A DNA stretch of 64,000 nt from Zingiber officinale. Taxonomy: Eukaryota > Streptophyta > Magnoliopsida > Zingiberales > Zingiberaceae. A program made the position numbers and the translations under genes. The notes below the pieces were generated by a model, which did no database searches, was not told the origin of the DNA, and saw only the letters and a program-made list of their open reading frames with translations. Below, in pieces: positions 32,598 to 45,268 of this stretch; the first letter of the stretch is position 1, and each line of letters begins with the position of its first letter. The stretch is from NCBI RefSeq assembly GCF_018446385.1, contig NC_055990.1:22439558-22503557 (forward strand), written 5' to 3'.

Positions 32598-33356
32598 CAC
32601 TACAACAAAAACCTTCATAGACATCGGTTTTCCACCGATGTCTATTTGATTTTCGACCGATGTCTATGAAGCTGATGTTAAAAGTCTGTCATTTTAGACA
32701 TCGGGTTAAAACCGGTATAGTATCACTTAACGACACCGGTTTTCGAATCGGTTATTAACCGGTGTAGTATCACTTAACGACACCGTTTCATCAACGGTGT
32801 AAAACCGATGTAATATTGTATGTTAATAACACCAGTTTTGGCAGCGGTAAATGACCGATGTAATATTACTTTATAACACCGGTTTTACATCGGTGGAAAA
32901 CCGATGTAATATGTATATTTTTTAACAGCACAGATTTGATTTTAAAACCGATAATAACAAAAAAAAATACACAAATATTCACAAATTGTACAAATATTCT
33001 TCATTCAATAATATCCATAAAATACACAAATATTCACAAATTATATAAATAATCTTCTTACAACAATATCCATAAAATACCCAAACATTCTTTTTACATC
33101 AAAAGCTAGCTAATAGATATCAAAATCAAGGTAGAACATTCTTTTAACACATCAAGGTAGAACCGCACTTCAAATGTAATCTAGCATGCATTCAGCCCAC
33201 TCGAACCGCACTTCATCAATTTCAACTCTGGAGTACTTGAGATTTGTAAACTGTAAAAACACATAAATCCACCATATGTCAAATAACTAAAACAAATGTG
33301 TACATGTATCAAATAAAAAATATAAGATCACAAGTGCTTGTCATAAACATGCTTAC

Positions 33357-33459
33357 CAGCGTGTTGAAACCTATTCTGTGAATGGTGGCTTCGAATGAAC
33401 TTCACGAGCAAGGCCAAAATTTGCTATCTTCACAAAGTCCTTGGTTACCAATAAGTTCT
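33357..33459 (-). pseudogene. Captured exon of an MHK/MAK-type protein kinase
   Basis: The minus-strand exon has an AG acceptor before AGAAC and a GTAAGC donor after it. It encodes [20 protein letters not shown] and SKPPFTE-stop-VSTRW, that is kinase subdomains VIb-VIII. The DFG Asp is Asn (NFG), and the Tyr of the usual TEYVSTRW is a TAG stop. The wording matches the plant MHK/CDKF-type kinases. It cannot make an active kinase. Confidence 0.75.
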
Positions 33460-33649
33460 CTGCAAAGGTCATAATCTAGTTTAATAGAATGCTAACTTCA
33501 CCAGAATAATTATAGGTGCATAAATCACATTTAACAAAATAAATGCTAATCCTAGATAACAACGTTGTAGGAATAGATATGTTAAGAGCACACAAATGAA
33601 TCTTTATAGGGATATTTGGTTAAAAGCGGAACTAAAGAGGTACACCTAC

Positions 33650-33739
33650 CTCCCATGTCAATAAGTCACTTCCTCGAGTTGGATATGGCTTTTGCAAATC
33701 TAGCTCCATATAGAAGGTGTAGAGTTTGATATCTTGAAG
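33650..33739 (-). pseudogene. Possible captured exon, gene not identified
   Basis: A 90-bp stretch between a TTTGCAG acceptor and a GTAGGT donor is open in one frame (DIKLYTFYMELDLQKPYPTR, then GSDLLTWE). I do not recognise the protein. The splice-like borders and the neighbouring captured exons make it a plausible third fragment. Confidence 0.4.
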
Positions 33740-33857
33740 CTGCAAATCCAATCAGAAGTAGGATTAGCGTGGTAAGCAAGACATTGAAAATCCCATTAAT
33801 AGACACATATTGGCCATGAGAACCCTTGTTCTTATCATTGAAATAAGGTGACTAGGA

Positions 33858-34019
33858 ATAAAATAGGCACTAGGAATGACTAAAAATAAGTACAACTAAA
33901 ATTCATAATTAGGATATCACTAGGAACGACAGTAGTGAAATAGTCTCCTTTCCGATGTCAATCAATTTTTGTCACAACTTGCAAAGCAAAAGAATGAATA
34001 ATAGAAAGGTAGTGGCAAA
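33858..34019. repeat. 162-bp direct repeat, copy 1
   Basis: This segment is repeated at 35459-35620 with only a couple of differences (GATGTCAATC versus GATGCCAATC; CAACTTGC versus CAACCTGC). It lies between captured exons. Confidence 0.9.
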
Positions 34020-35063
34020 GAACATTATAAAACTAAAATTATTAATAGGTTGCAGCTTAGGAACACACGCAATATAATTAAAGAAGGAATCAAATATAAA
34101 ACTGCTTTATTGCATAAATTCCTCAAGCCGAACTTTATTTTCTCCCCCATTTTCTTTGGCTTCATTTTAGAACACTTGCCGTGCCAATCACAACCTTCCG
34201 CAACGATCCAATGTTTAGAAAATCTTAAAATATCATCTTAAGCATGTTTTCTTAGGCTTCATTTTAGACCTGTCTTTTGTCGGCCTACTAGCAATGATCT
34301 TTAGCAAAAACAATAAACTGACTGCAAGCTGTGCACCTAATCTCATTATATGATAATGCAACAATCAAGTTGGAAAAAATTATACTAGATGTCATATCTG
34401 TATGACAAAACATTTCAAAGATATTTTTGTAAATCCATTTAGGTACATCAGTACATATTTGCTTTCATCCACATACTGAAATGTAAAAAGGATGAAGCAA
34501 AGCTGTCAACCTTTGGTCATATTGTTTGTTCTTATAACTGAATTGTAAAGATCAAACTTGTTAACAGATAGTGGAGGGAAGAAAGTGAAGAAAGCTTGCA
34601 GAAGCTACAACCAAATTCAGCTACAACACACACAGAAACATCAAACAATGAACAGGACAACTGGGAAAATTCCACACAGAAACATCAGTATAAAGAATGA
34701 GTCACGACTCCAACATCTAAGACAGCATCATCTATGGAAACATGATACTAGTGGAGTTGAAACTTACAGGATAGAAAATTCAACAAAAAAAATAAAACAA
34801 AGCCATCATGTGTCTCAAAGTCAAGGTTCAACATCATAAGAAATATGCATACCAAACTTATAAGTCGTTGATAAAATTAATTCTTGACAATAAGGATACT
34901 AGTTGGTGCTTACAAGTAAGGGGGTTGCGGAAATGAATTGCTCAAAAAAGAATAAATTATCAAGCAAAGAACATGAACTTGCTACCGTATTCATGTAGGA
35001 TCAGCAAGTACTCACGTATCTTGACTCGAGGAGATTCTTCAAAGTTTCCTGGAGAATCTATCA

Positions 35064-36016
35064 TTAGTGGCAATACAGTTTAATGACAGAATCTGCTCCA
35101 GCTGTGAATAGCCATGGCTGCCTCGGATGAAATTTACAATCTAAAACACCTGTTCAATTAATAAGATAATGTTAGGTCTAAGATAGGCAGGAATTGCAAT
35201 TTTTATTTGAGTTAGAAAGCCATAGTTTCTTAATCTAGACGCGGTAAATGAAAAACAAGGAAAACAACAAAGTTTGCAACACAACTGACCTCTGTCATTA
35301 AACTGAGAGAATTTGGTATGCCTAAACTTTTCAGGGCACTTTAGGTTTCATCCTGATTCCAGCCTCAAAGGCTAGGTAACTAGGTATAATGTCATGATTT
35401 TTATATATTTCCAATTTGTCAGTGTGTATTAGAAAAAAGAAAGAAACAAAACTGAGATATAAAATAGGCACTAGGAATGACTAAAAATAAGTACAACTAA
35501 AATTCATAATTAGGATATCACTAGGAACGACAGTAGTGAAATAGTCTCCTTTCCGATGCCAATCAATTTTTGTCACAACCTGCAAAGCAAAAGAATGAAT
35601 AATAGAAAGGTAGTGGCAAATACTCTACCAATTAAAATAAAGTAATCCAAAGGATTAAGTCTATGTCTAGAAACAATTAAGGTAATTTGATGTGCCTATA
35701 TTGAAATTAATTACTATACAGATACATATGTACTTTGAAGGGGGGATACACAGTGAATATAGCTCACCTTGCAATGCTTTAATCGGATGCAATCATATTT
35801 ATCATCTCGAACCCATCTCACTGCTGGAGTGGTATTTCCTAAAGCACAGAATCGAGTGCCAACTGATCTGAACAGAAACTAAAATAATATTATGAGTAAA
35901 AACACTTACCCTCATCCTCCTCTAGTCTTGATTCCTCCACATGAAGCAACTCCTTGACCCTTGCTTGATTCTCTGCACTTCCCAATCCAGTATCTAAAAT
36001 AAGCACATCGCATCCT
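35064..36016 (-). pseudogene. BOP1: Captured exons of the ribosome-biogenesis WD40 protein BOP1
   Basis: Three minus-strand exons with proper splice borders lie in gene order. 36016-35910 encodes GCDVLILDTGLGSAENQARV followed by KELLHVEE. About 35850-35768 encodes TPAVRWVRDDKYDCIRLKHC. 35149-35064 encodes GVLDCKFHPRQPWLFTAGAD, then SVIKLYCH and a stop. The last is the C-terminal WD repeat of BOP1/Erb1, a PeBoW-complex factor for 60S subunit assembly. The blocks match the family in order, but exons between them are missing and nothing upstream is present, so it is a gene fragment carried by the CACTA element. Confidence 0.8.
35459..35620. repeat. 162-bp direct repeat, copy 2
   Basis: Partner of 33858-34019. 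It lies between the second and third BOP1 exon fragments. Confidence 0.9.
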
Positions 36017-37860
36017 CTGAAACAATGTGTAAATGTATGTCAGAAAGAAGCAGGGTGGAATTAGGCATCGAAAACTGAATTAAAAAAAAAACCCTAGAGG
36101 GTGGAAATTAAATTACAAAAACCTGGAGGAAATGAACATACAAAAGAAACGCTAACCATAGATACGACTCCCTTCTTTTAACATAACCATATTAAATTTA
36201 TATTCTAACCTAAACCATCCAATATCTAAATTCCCATTAGATCTTCAAGGTTACAATCTTCCATAATCACCTAACATGAAACCTAAATGTCACTGAAACC
36301 ATTTCAGATTCAGGTTAATCTTTATTTACAACATTCAATTACCCAATATAACAACTCTTATCCTTGTTAACTAGTAACACATCATACCCTTAACCTCCAA
36401 CACCAGAACAAACAAATTCTTATTGACTCTGCCGTGGATCCAGCTCAAAACACACAGGATTCATTAGGTAACATCTACTGCAACTAATGATCGCACAAGG
36501 GTAAGGAACAAGAACTAAACCGTACCTCAATCCCCTACAAACAGAACATTACATAGTGCATCTTCACTAGCCGGATCAAGAAGAAAGAATAACAAGAAGT
36601 CATCAAAACAACCTGTTAACAACAACAACAGATCGACCTCATTACCTCTGCACCCTTCAATCACCGGAGATGATCACTGATACGAAGAAGAGATCGATCC
36701 AACAGAGTTGTGGTGGCCGGGACCAAAATACCAGTCTCTGCTTCCCAGAAAGAACCACCTGAATCAACACTAGAAAGGATCAAGGTTCGAATTCACAACC
36801 AAAACCAAACCCTTACCTCCAAGATCGAAGTTAGGGCAACGACTTGTTCTTGCCGACGAACAGGGACAGAGATCGGGAAGGAACAATGGTTGTTACCTCC
36901 TCCAAACAATCGATGCTGGCCTGATCCAACGTCGATGCCCTTGGTTCCCTCCCGACAGCCGGCGAAATCCACCGATCGAGATCCGTCGCCGTTGTTCACC
37001 GAGATCAGAGAAGGGAGGAAGGGATCGGGGAGAAAGAAGGTTCGGCTGTAACTAACCTCTCTTCCTCTCAACGCTCCAAGGTCCGCTCTTCGCCGGCGCC
37101 ACCGAGAGAAGAAGAAATCGCCGGTCTCGGTCGCGTGAAGTCCGAAGTCGCGAGAAGGAGAAAGTCGGGGGAAAAGAAAAGGCTTCGGTGCTTTATAGAG
37201 AGGTTAACCCCAAACCCCATCCTCAACCTTTAGCAATCAGACGATTAAGAAGAATGAAAAGAGGAAACGAGAGGTTTTGACCGTGTACCCAGCGAGCGAA
37301 GAGGCCGAGAAGGAGAAAATGAAGCACGGAGAGCCTTTATGCCTGCAATTTTAGGGTTTTAACAGGCAGACATACTTCGTTATTCTTGTATTGCACTCGA
37401 TCTCTCTGCTTCAGAAGAAGGAGACCCCTTTACACAAGATCAGAGATCTCGGTGTTGTTCTCTCTTCCTTCGGATTCCCTCATGTTGCCGACCAACCGTG
37501 CCATGGTGGTCGTGGGCGTCCTCTAGCTGTTCGGATCTTGTCGGCCCCTACCTTAGCCGGGAAGAGCGAAGAGAGGAAGGAGGAGGAGAAGGAAGAGAGG
37601 ATCGGACGAGGAGGCAGAATGGAACGATTTATACTGCGATTTTGCTTAGGATCGAAGCAGGTGGTTTTGATCCTAAGGGGCGTCGATCCAGGAAGGGGAA
37701 GAGATCCAGGAAAGGGAAGAGGGAGATGAGGCTGAGAGAGATGGTCGGAGGTTTAGGTTTAGGTTTAGGCTGAGAGAAGGGGCGCGATATTGGTTTAGGT
37801 TTGGAGGGAACTTTGTGAAGTGTTATAAATTTTGGCTGGTGGAAAAATTAAATTATTATT
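36017..37860. other. Rest of the Pack-CACTA interior
   Basis: 36017-36660 is AT-rich and looks like intron. 36660-37750 is GC-richer, with short open frames rich in Arg, Lys and Glu that look like captured 5' UTR or first-exon sequence, but no family is recognisable. A (GGTTTA)n stretch at 37751-37770 is a short telomere-like motif. Confidence 0.4.
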
Positions 37861-39376
37861 TTTTGGTTCATTAACATCGGGTTTTAAAAACCGCTGTTAA
37901 AACCAATATCTATTAACAAAAAAAAAGGCGCTCATAGACATCGGCTAAAAAACCGATGTCTATGAGCGAAAATCTGCGCTTATAGACACCGGTTTTTGGA
38001 AAAACCGGTGTAAAATACTCAAAGACATCGATTTTTGCTTAAAACTGTTGTTGTTCCACCGATGTCTATGAGGCTTTTTCTTGTAGTGCATGAGGCCTCA
38101 TCCAACTAGATGGTTGCAAGGAGATACTTATTTGTTTCATTCGAATTGGAACTTCGGTTATCTGGCACAACTGCTCTAAGGGAATCATCATCTAATGAGT
38201 TGATCATTCTGTAATGCAATCAATAGTTCACGATGTGATGAATGCAGTTGATCATTCTAATATAGATGAAATACCAACACCTGATGTTCAACAACTGTAT
38301 GACATGTTAAAGGATTGTGAAATAAAAGTGTGGGAAGGGATTCCATTTGGTTATTCTCAACTATCAGCTACTGCAAGGTTATTGAATATCAAGATAGAAA
38401 ATCAATTTTCATAATGATATTATAATGATATTTATCAATTGATGTCAGAGTTGCTCTCTGATGATCATCTAATAACTAATACATTAGTGCAAAGAAATTG
38501 GTGAGGGGTTTAACTTTACCTATAGAGAAGATTGATTGTTGCATAAACAACTACATGATATTTTTGAATGAAGACAGTGAACAGATTAACTGCAGAATAT
38601 GTACTCACTCTCGTTATAAACATAGTAGCCATATACTAGGAAAGAAGAATAAAAAAATTACATGGAAAGTTATGTATTATTTCTCATTAACTGCAAGACT
38701 TCAACGCTTATATATATTTGTTGCAATAGCAAGCCACATGAGGTTGCATCATGAGCATGTGTACGAAGGAGGTATAATGTGTTATCCTTTTGACTCCTCT
38801 GTATAGAAATATCTTGATACAATATTTCTCTCCTTTTCAATGGAATCATGTAATGTGAGACTAAGACTTTCTACACATATATTTCAGTCATTTGGTACTC
38901 AGTTGGGATAACAATATTCAACTTGGTCAGTTATATTACCACCATACAACTTACTGCCATACATGTGTATAAAAGACGAGTTCATGTTCCTTATTGTACT
39001 TATTCTAAGGACAACGAATCTAAAAAAGAAGATATATATTTTCTTGTAACCTCTGATTACTAAGCTGAATGAATTATGGAATATAGACTCAGAGACTTAT
39101 GCTACTGCAAATAAAATTAATGTTATATTGCATGTTGCCTTATTATAAATGATCATTGATTTTTCAGCATACTCGATGTTGTCGAGATGGAGCACGACTA
39201 GTAAGTTAGCATGCCCATATTGCATGATATAGTCGGATACGTTTTCATTACCTTGCAGTGGATAGATATCTTAGTTTGATAGTCATTGTAAATTTTTACT
39301 AGTTGAACACCCTTTCAGGAAAAATAAGGAAATTTTCATTAAGAATGTTATAGTCAGAAAACTTCCGCTAACAATA

Positions 39377-40940
39377 TGTTGGATTGTTAAGCCACTAGAG
39401 GGGGGGGGGGGTGAATAGCATTTGTCTTTTTTTTTGAAAATTGAGAATATGCAACGAAAAATAAACACGAATGTACAAATGCCAACACAAGTAATTTTTA
39501 TTTGGTTTGGAGCCTTCGACAACTCCTACTCTAAGGCCCGTACTCCTTGAGTGCTTTTGTTAGACAATCACTATCAATTCAAAAATGAGTTACAAAGATT
39601 TGAGTACAAGAATTGAAATGTAAATGTTACTGACAAACAAAAAATAAATTTGAAGAAGTTTTCATTCTTCAAATTTCGGAGCAGTCTTTCGGTGTTGTCG
39701 GAGCTTTTTTGGAGCAACGCGCGAATATGAAAGTCATAGTAGATGTTATTACAATGCTGCTGGTCAAAGGCCTTTATGTAGACCTATTTCAGGCGCTTGG
39801 AACCCCTTTGGGTGCCCGGATCGTTGCTGACATGGCAATCTCTCGTCGAAACTTAATCCATCAAGTTTATCCACCTCCGGGCGCCCGAATCGCCCTCTGG
39901 GTGTCTGGACCGTTGACATGGGTTCGGTCATTCGTCGTGCTCCAACTCAACTTCTGGATGACTTTTCTGGTCCGGGGGCCCGGACCAACTCCGAGCGCCC
40001 GGACCGCCCGGGTGCGCCCCAGGCACCCGCTGCAAAGCTTGCACGAGCACTCGGACCACTTTTTGCCTTTCTCTTTCCTATAACAAATAGGCATAAAATT
40101 TTTCCTACATAATAGAATTAGCATAATATAATAAGATAGTAGTAGTAATTAGATCCTATCTCCTCGAGATCAGGATCTAGTCAATGTCTTAACATAGGTT
40201 TTTCAAATGGACTTAAGCTGGACCAACACCTACTGTTCCCTCAACCGGGAACGCGTCCTCACTGAGTCACTCTCCTCCAGTGACTTACCTGCCAAACAAC
40301 TGCTCCTTCAGATATGTTTGGACTTTCTCTAGCCTTGCTTAGTATTTGATCAAGCTAATCTACTAAGACTTGCCTGCAATACTGAGTTAGCACAATATAT
40401 ATAAAATGGTAAAGAAAACTAGTGTTAGCATTATTAATAATTCGCTAGTCCGGTCGACCGCGTGTGGTTGATTGGAAACCAGTCAGTCAAATATTACCTA
40501 GGGTTATCTCCCCTAGGGTTGCCCAGTTTCACTCACTAGAAGTTCCATTACCTGGCTTCACTAATCAGGACTTCCGCCACCTAGCTTCACTCATGAGGAC
40601 TTCCACTGTCTAACTTCACTCACCAGGACTTCCACTACCTAGCTTCACTTACTAGGGTCTGACTTCACTCACCAAGACTTCCACTATCTAGCTTTACTCA
40701 CTAGGATCTGACTTCACTCACCAAGACTTTTCCTTGTCTAACCTCCAATTAGAACTAGTCACTTAGTAGAATTCTCACCTGCCTATCCTTCGGTTAGGAC
40801 TTACCCTTACTAGTCATCTAGTCCTGACTAGACTTCTCTCTTCCAAATATTAAGTCTTGTTTGGATCAACCCTTGGAAAAACTAACCAGACTTAATTACA
40901 TTATCAAACATCAAAATCCTAAAGGTTAATTACACCAACA
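39377..40940 (-). mobile_element. Solo LTR 1 (copia family) in tnp2
   Basis: It starts TGTTGGATTGTTAAGCC and ends ACACCAACA. CAATA at 39372-39376 and CAATC at 40941-40945 form a 5-bp TSD with one mismatch. No primer site or internal region is attached, and tnp2 sequence resumes after it. It carries GGGCGCCCGG-like palindromes and a run of 12 G at 39402-39413. Confidence 0.75.
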
Positions 40941-41465
40941 CAATCAAGTTAGGTGAATAAATTATTGACTAAATAGATAGTTATGAATTTTTACTAGGAT
41001 CTCAACCTAATTCTGATTAAATAAATAGATACACTGTTAGGTAGTACAAGTGTGGTTGGAAAAAAAACGTATTTTTTGGGAGCTGTCATATTGGAAGTAT
41101 CTACTCATTTACCCTAATTTAAATGTCATGCATTTTGAGAGAAGTTTTTTCAATAATATTTTTAACATTTTGATGAATGTGCTTGGAAGAACTAAAGACA
41201 TTGTCAAATCAAATGAGGAATTAAAAGAACTAGTCAGGAGACTAGAGTTGTATCAGGATGAAATAACTAATAAATTTTCAAAGACTTGTTATACATTAGA
41301 CAAATATGGTAAGCAAGTTTTATTTAGTTGATTGAAAGAAATCAAATTCCCATATGTGTATGCTTCGAATATGGCTCGATGCGTGGATATAAACAGGTTA
41401 AAGATGTTTGAAATAAAGAGTAATGATTGTCATGTATTCATGCAAAGACTTATTCTAGTAGCTTT

Positions 41466-42795
41466 TGTTGGTGCAGTCGACCTCTAGGGTTTCGATGTTT
41501 GACAATATATCTAAGTCTGGTCAGTTTGACCAAGGGTTGATCCAAACAAGACTTGATGTTTGGAAAAGAGAAGTCTAGTCAGGACTAGATGACTAGCAAA
41601 TGTAAGTCCTAGCCAAAGGATAGGTAAGTGAGAAGTCTACTGAGTGACTAGTCCTAACTGGAGGTTAGACAAGGTGAAAGTATTGGTGAGTGAAGTCAGA
41701 TCCTAGTGAGTGAAGCTAGGTGGTGGAAGTCCTGGTGAGTGAAGCCAAACCCTAGTGAGTGAAGCTAGGTGGTGGAAGTTCTGGTGAGTGAATTCAGGCC
41801 CTAGTGAGTGAAGCTAGGTGGAGGAAGTCCTGGTGAGTGAAGTCAGGCAATGGAAGTCCTAGTGAGTGAAGTTAGGCAACTCTAGGGGGAGATAACCTTA
41901 GGTTATACTTGAATTCTGTTAACACAGTTTTATCTTATTTATTGTGCTAACTCAGTGTTGCAGGGGAGTTTAGCTAGGTTGACGGGTTGACTAGGTAGCT
42001 GGCACGAAGATCAGATAAGTCGACGTGCTGACTGGATGTCTGGCAAATAAATCAAGGTAAGTCACTGAAGGGGAGTGACTTGGTGAGGATGTGTTCCCCA
42101 TTCAAGGGAACAGTAGACATCAATCTAACTTAGATCCATTTCGGAAGCCTAAGTTGAGATCTTGATTAGATTCTGGTCTCAGGGAGATAGAATCTAATTA
42201 CTACTCTGTTTGAATATAATTGTGCTAACACTTTGTATTGTAGGGTAGTATAAATTATATTTTTTTGCCTTGGACTAATATTTTCTTACAGGAAAATGAT
42301 TTTCTGGAAAATGGTGGTCCGGACGCCCGGAAGGCAAAACTCATCCTCGTCGCAACATGGAGTGCGCTGATTGACTGGGCCAATGTCACGGTCCAGGCGC
42401 CCGAAGCACTCCTATAAAGGGACCCTTCCTCTAGAACTACGAACAACACTTCTTGCTACGACTGCTCTCATGCGCGCTGCTTTCAAGACACTCTTGCTAT
42501 GTTGCGAAGTTTCTCCGACAACTTGCGGCTCAAGTTTATTTTCAATTATTGTCAGTATTTCCTTTAAAGAATTCCTGTACTTATTTCTGTAACCTTTTTG
42601 TGAACTGCTAGTGAATTGTCCAACGAAAGTACTCGACGAGCGCGAGCCTTAGAGTAGGAGTCAACGAAGGCTCCGAATCAAGTAAAACTAGTTTATGTTA
42701 GCGTTGTCTTTCGTATTTTCGTTGCTTACTCAATTCGAATTTTTCGATCGCTATTCCCCCCCCCCCCCCCTTCTAGCGACTTCCACGATCCAACA
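41466..42795 (+). mobile_element. Solo LTR 2 (copia family) in tnp2
   Basis: It starts TGTTGGTGCAGTCGACC and ends GATCCAACA, flanked by a perfect GCTTT TSD (41461-41465 and 42796-42800). A CTATAAAGGG TATA box near 42412 follows a GGCGCCCG palindrome. It also contains two units of the 41-bp hairpin repeat (about 41970-42043), GTGAGTGAAG-type repeats (41690-41880) and a C-run near 42757-42770. Confidence 0.88.
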
Positions 42796-43804
42796 GCTTT
42801 TATGACTTCCACAAAATATTTGGCAAGTACTCACATAGTTGAGTCTATTTTTTTAAAGATTTGATAGCGAGGTGTATTATGATGGTTGATATGTTTCAGT
42901 TATAAACAGACATTCCTCTCATACTATGCAAGATTTAGCGTATTTTTCCACCTAGTTTTTTTATTTCATAGAACATCTAGCAGTTCACCTACCTTACAAG
43001 GCATAACTAGACAGGCCTGTGTAATACAGATGGATGTATCCATTTGAAAGATTTTTGAGGAAATTAAAGAATAATATTCGTAACAAAGCAAGAGTTGAGG
43101 GGTCACTATATATTGCCTATTTAGTTAAAGAAGTATCGTCTTTCTGCTCATATTATTTTACTAATAACTTGAAAATCAGACATCGCAAGTATACTCAAAA
43201 TTTTGATGATACTGAGCTGATAAACCTAGGGATGCTTTCTATTTTTAAGTTTCCTAGTAAGGCAATGAGTGCATCTATTTCTTGATGGTTGACTCAATAA
43301 GAATACAATGTTACAAGAACAAACATACTCCTGAACTGTGATGAGGTGAACATAAAGTGAGTTGACTTATCTAATCAAATATTTATCCTGTTATGCTTGT
43401 TGGTTATCCAATTATATATCTTAAAATACCTTCCATGATAGCTTATATGAACAACAACTACAACTATAAAATCCATCAATGGGTGGAGCTGAAATAGCTG
43501 AAAAGTTAGAAATTGAATTTACATTATAGTTTCAAATCTATATAGTTAGAGAATAATTTAAATTTTGTAAATCCATATAAAATTCCCATTTGATTTATAT
43601 CATAACTACTTTTATAGGTGAATGATCATAAATATCAAATGTGCAAGATTCTAGGATAATCAATCATGCATTTGGACCTTTTCATAAGATAATAGTGTGT
43701 TAGTACAGTTTGTACTAACGGTCTAACTCAGGTTTTGATGAATGACAAGTAAGTTAAGTTATGTTTTGTTGTGATCTAGCCACTTGATTAAGTGTGCAGG
43801 AAAT

Positions 43805-44041
43805 CCAGCTAGGTCAACGGGCCGACTGGATAGCTGGTACAAAGTCCATATAGGTCAACGGGCTGATTGGATATCTAGCAACAAATTCAGCTATGTCGAC
43901 GGGCCGACCAGACAGCTGATACGAGATCCAAATAGGTTAACAGACTGACCGAATATCTGACAAGAAGTCTAGCTAGGTCAAGGGCCGATCGGATAACTGG
44001 CATAAAGTCCAGACAGGTCGACGAACTGGCCGGATGTCTGG
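43805..44041 (+). repeat. 41-bp hairpin array in the LTR of element A
   Basis: Six units start near 43805, 43846, 43887, 43928, 43969 and 44009. The first pairs CCAGCTA with TAGCTGG around GGTCAACGGGCCGACTGGA; the last pairs CCAGACA with TGTCTGG. Middle units are eroded. The loop matches the complementary-strand loop of the array in element C. Confidence 0.8.
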
Positions 44042-45019
44042 CAAATTGGTAAGTTAAGGTAAGTCACTGGAGAAGAGTGACCAAGTGAGGACGCGTCCCA
44101 GTTGAAGGGACAGTAGGCGTCGATCCAATTTAGGTATATTTGGGATCCCTAAGCTGAGACCTTGACTAGTTTCTGGTCCTGGGAGGACAAGAACTAATTA
44201 CGACCCTTTATTATTAATTATTATTTGCCCTAACACTTGTTTTGCAGGTTATTTTGGACTAACGTTGTTTTGCAGGACAAAAGGAGAAAAATTATCTTCA
44301 GATGAACAGTGCTGAAGGCGCCCTCAAGCAGTGAAAGCGCCTTCGTATTGTTTATAGAAGGTGCATTCCGCAAGATAAATTTTGGCCGAAGTCGTGGATA
44401 AGTGCCGGGCTATTCAGGATCGGATTTGCCTCATTGGAGGCGCGTTCCATGGCTATGGAAGGCACCTTCCATATCTTTTGTAAGGTTGTATCGAGAAGGC
44501 ATTGGAATAGAACTCATATACGAGCTACTGCGTATCCGATTGAGCTTCCGACTGCTCCAGGCTCCTGCTATGACTCTGCTATGAAGCTACTGCATCCGAC
44601 GATTGTTCTGAAGACTTCCGATCGCGGTCGGTAGATCGACACCAACACATAAACGTTCTCACACTCGATCCTTACGTGTTAGTAACAAGTTCTATTTGTG
44701 TACTTAATTACTGTAAAATGACAAGTGTAGTGTGTTACACTTGCTCTAATCTTCTTGTACTCGATTCCCTCTTCCGGAGGTACCGAAAAAGGCTTTTTAG
44801 TGGATTACCCATTGATAGGTCCGCGGGACCTAGGTCTTGGAGTAGGAGTCACCGAAGGCTCTGAACCAAGTAAAATGCTTATGTTCTCTTTGTGCTCTTT
44901 GTTTTTGTTCGTCTATTTATTTTTCCACTGCGTATATTTTAAATTTTAAAAAGAAAAAAAATAGTTTCTAAAAATCACATGATTCACCCCCCCTCTCACG
45001 TGCGTCTCGATTCAACAAG

Positions 45020-45031
45020 TGGTATCAGAGC
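45020..45031 (+). promoter_or_regulatory. tRNA-Met primer-binding site of element A
   Basis: TGGTATCAGAGC follows the LTR end by two bases. Confidence 0.9.
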
Positions 45032-45268
45032 AGGTTCTACTCTGAATTGGTGCGACCACCAATCAAGCCGGGGGAATCATTTTTTGTTGTTTTTCGCATT
45101 CTATTTGAATTCGTAAAACTTTACCTATTCAGATGATTTTTTTCCTTCGATTTTAACTTGAAGTTGGTGCAACACCTCTTAAATTCTTTTATATTTTTTT
45201 ATCTCAAACTCTGCTAATCCATGACCAAGTCTTGACACCTTTTCTAGTTTTCTATCTACAACTTCGAA

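Larger units (their letters stand above)
32598..38088. mobile_element. Pack-type CACTA (En/Spm-like) element carrying host exons
   Basis: The left end CACTACAACAAAAACC and the right end GGCTTTTTCTTGTAGTG are inverted termini. CAT at 32595-32597 and 38089-38091 is the 3-bp TSD. Subterminal repeats of the type ACATCGGTTTTCCACCGATGT and ACCGGTTTTTAACCGGTGT fill about 350 bp at the left and 230 bp at the right. No transposase is encoded. The interior holds intron-exon fragments of at least two host genes on the minus strand. Confidence 0.88.
38196..43400 (+). pseudogene. Decayed CACTA transposase (tnp2 family), broken by two solo LTRs
   Basis: Plus-strand fragments at 38196-39376, 40946-41465 and 42801-43400 spell parts of the En/Spm TNP2 transposase in order. 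They include QLYDMLKDCEIKVWEG with YSQLSATARLLNIK, ARLQRLYIFVAIASHMR, RIFWELSYWKYLLIYPNLNV, TCYTLDKYGKQVLF, CHVFMQRLI, WMYPFERFLRKLKNN and MLSIFKFPSKAMSASIS. Stops and frameshifts are frequent throughout. The family excises and inserts CACTA elements. This copy is dead, and probably belonged to an older element into which the Pack-CACTA at 32598 inserted. Confidence 0.8.

Noticed and set aside
36710..37773. Several 90-113-codon frames in the Pack-CACTA
   Set aside because: Low-complexity Arg/Lys/Glu composition, overlapping on both strands, with no recognised domain. More likely captured UTR sequence.
37751..37775. Telomere-like GGTTTAGGTTTAGGTTTAGG
   Set aside because: Only three units, and not the plant TTTAGGG repeat. 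Probably chance in G-rich sequence.
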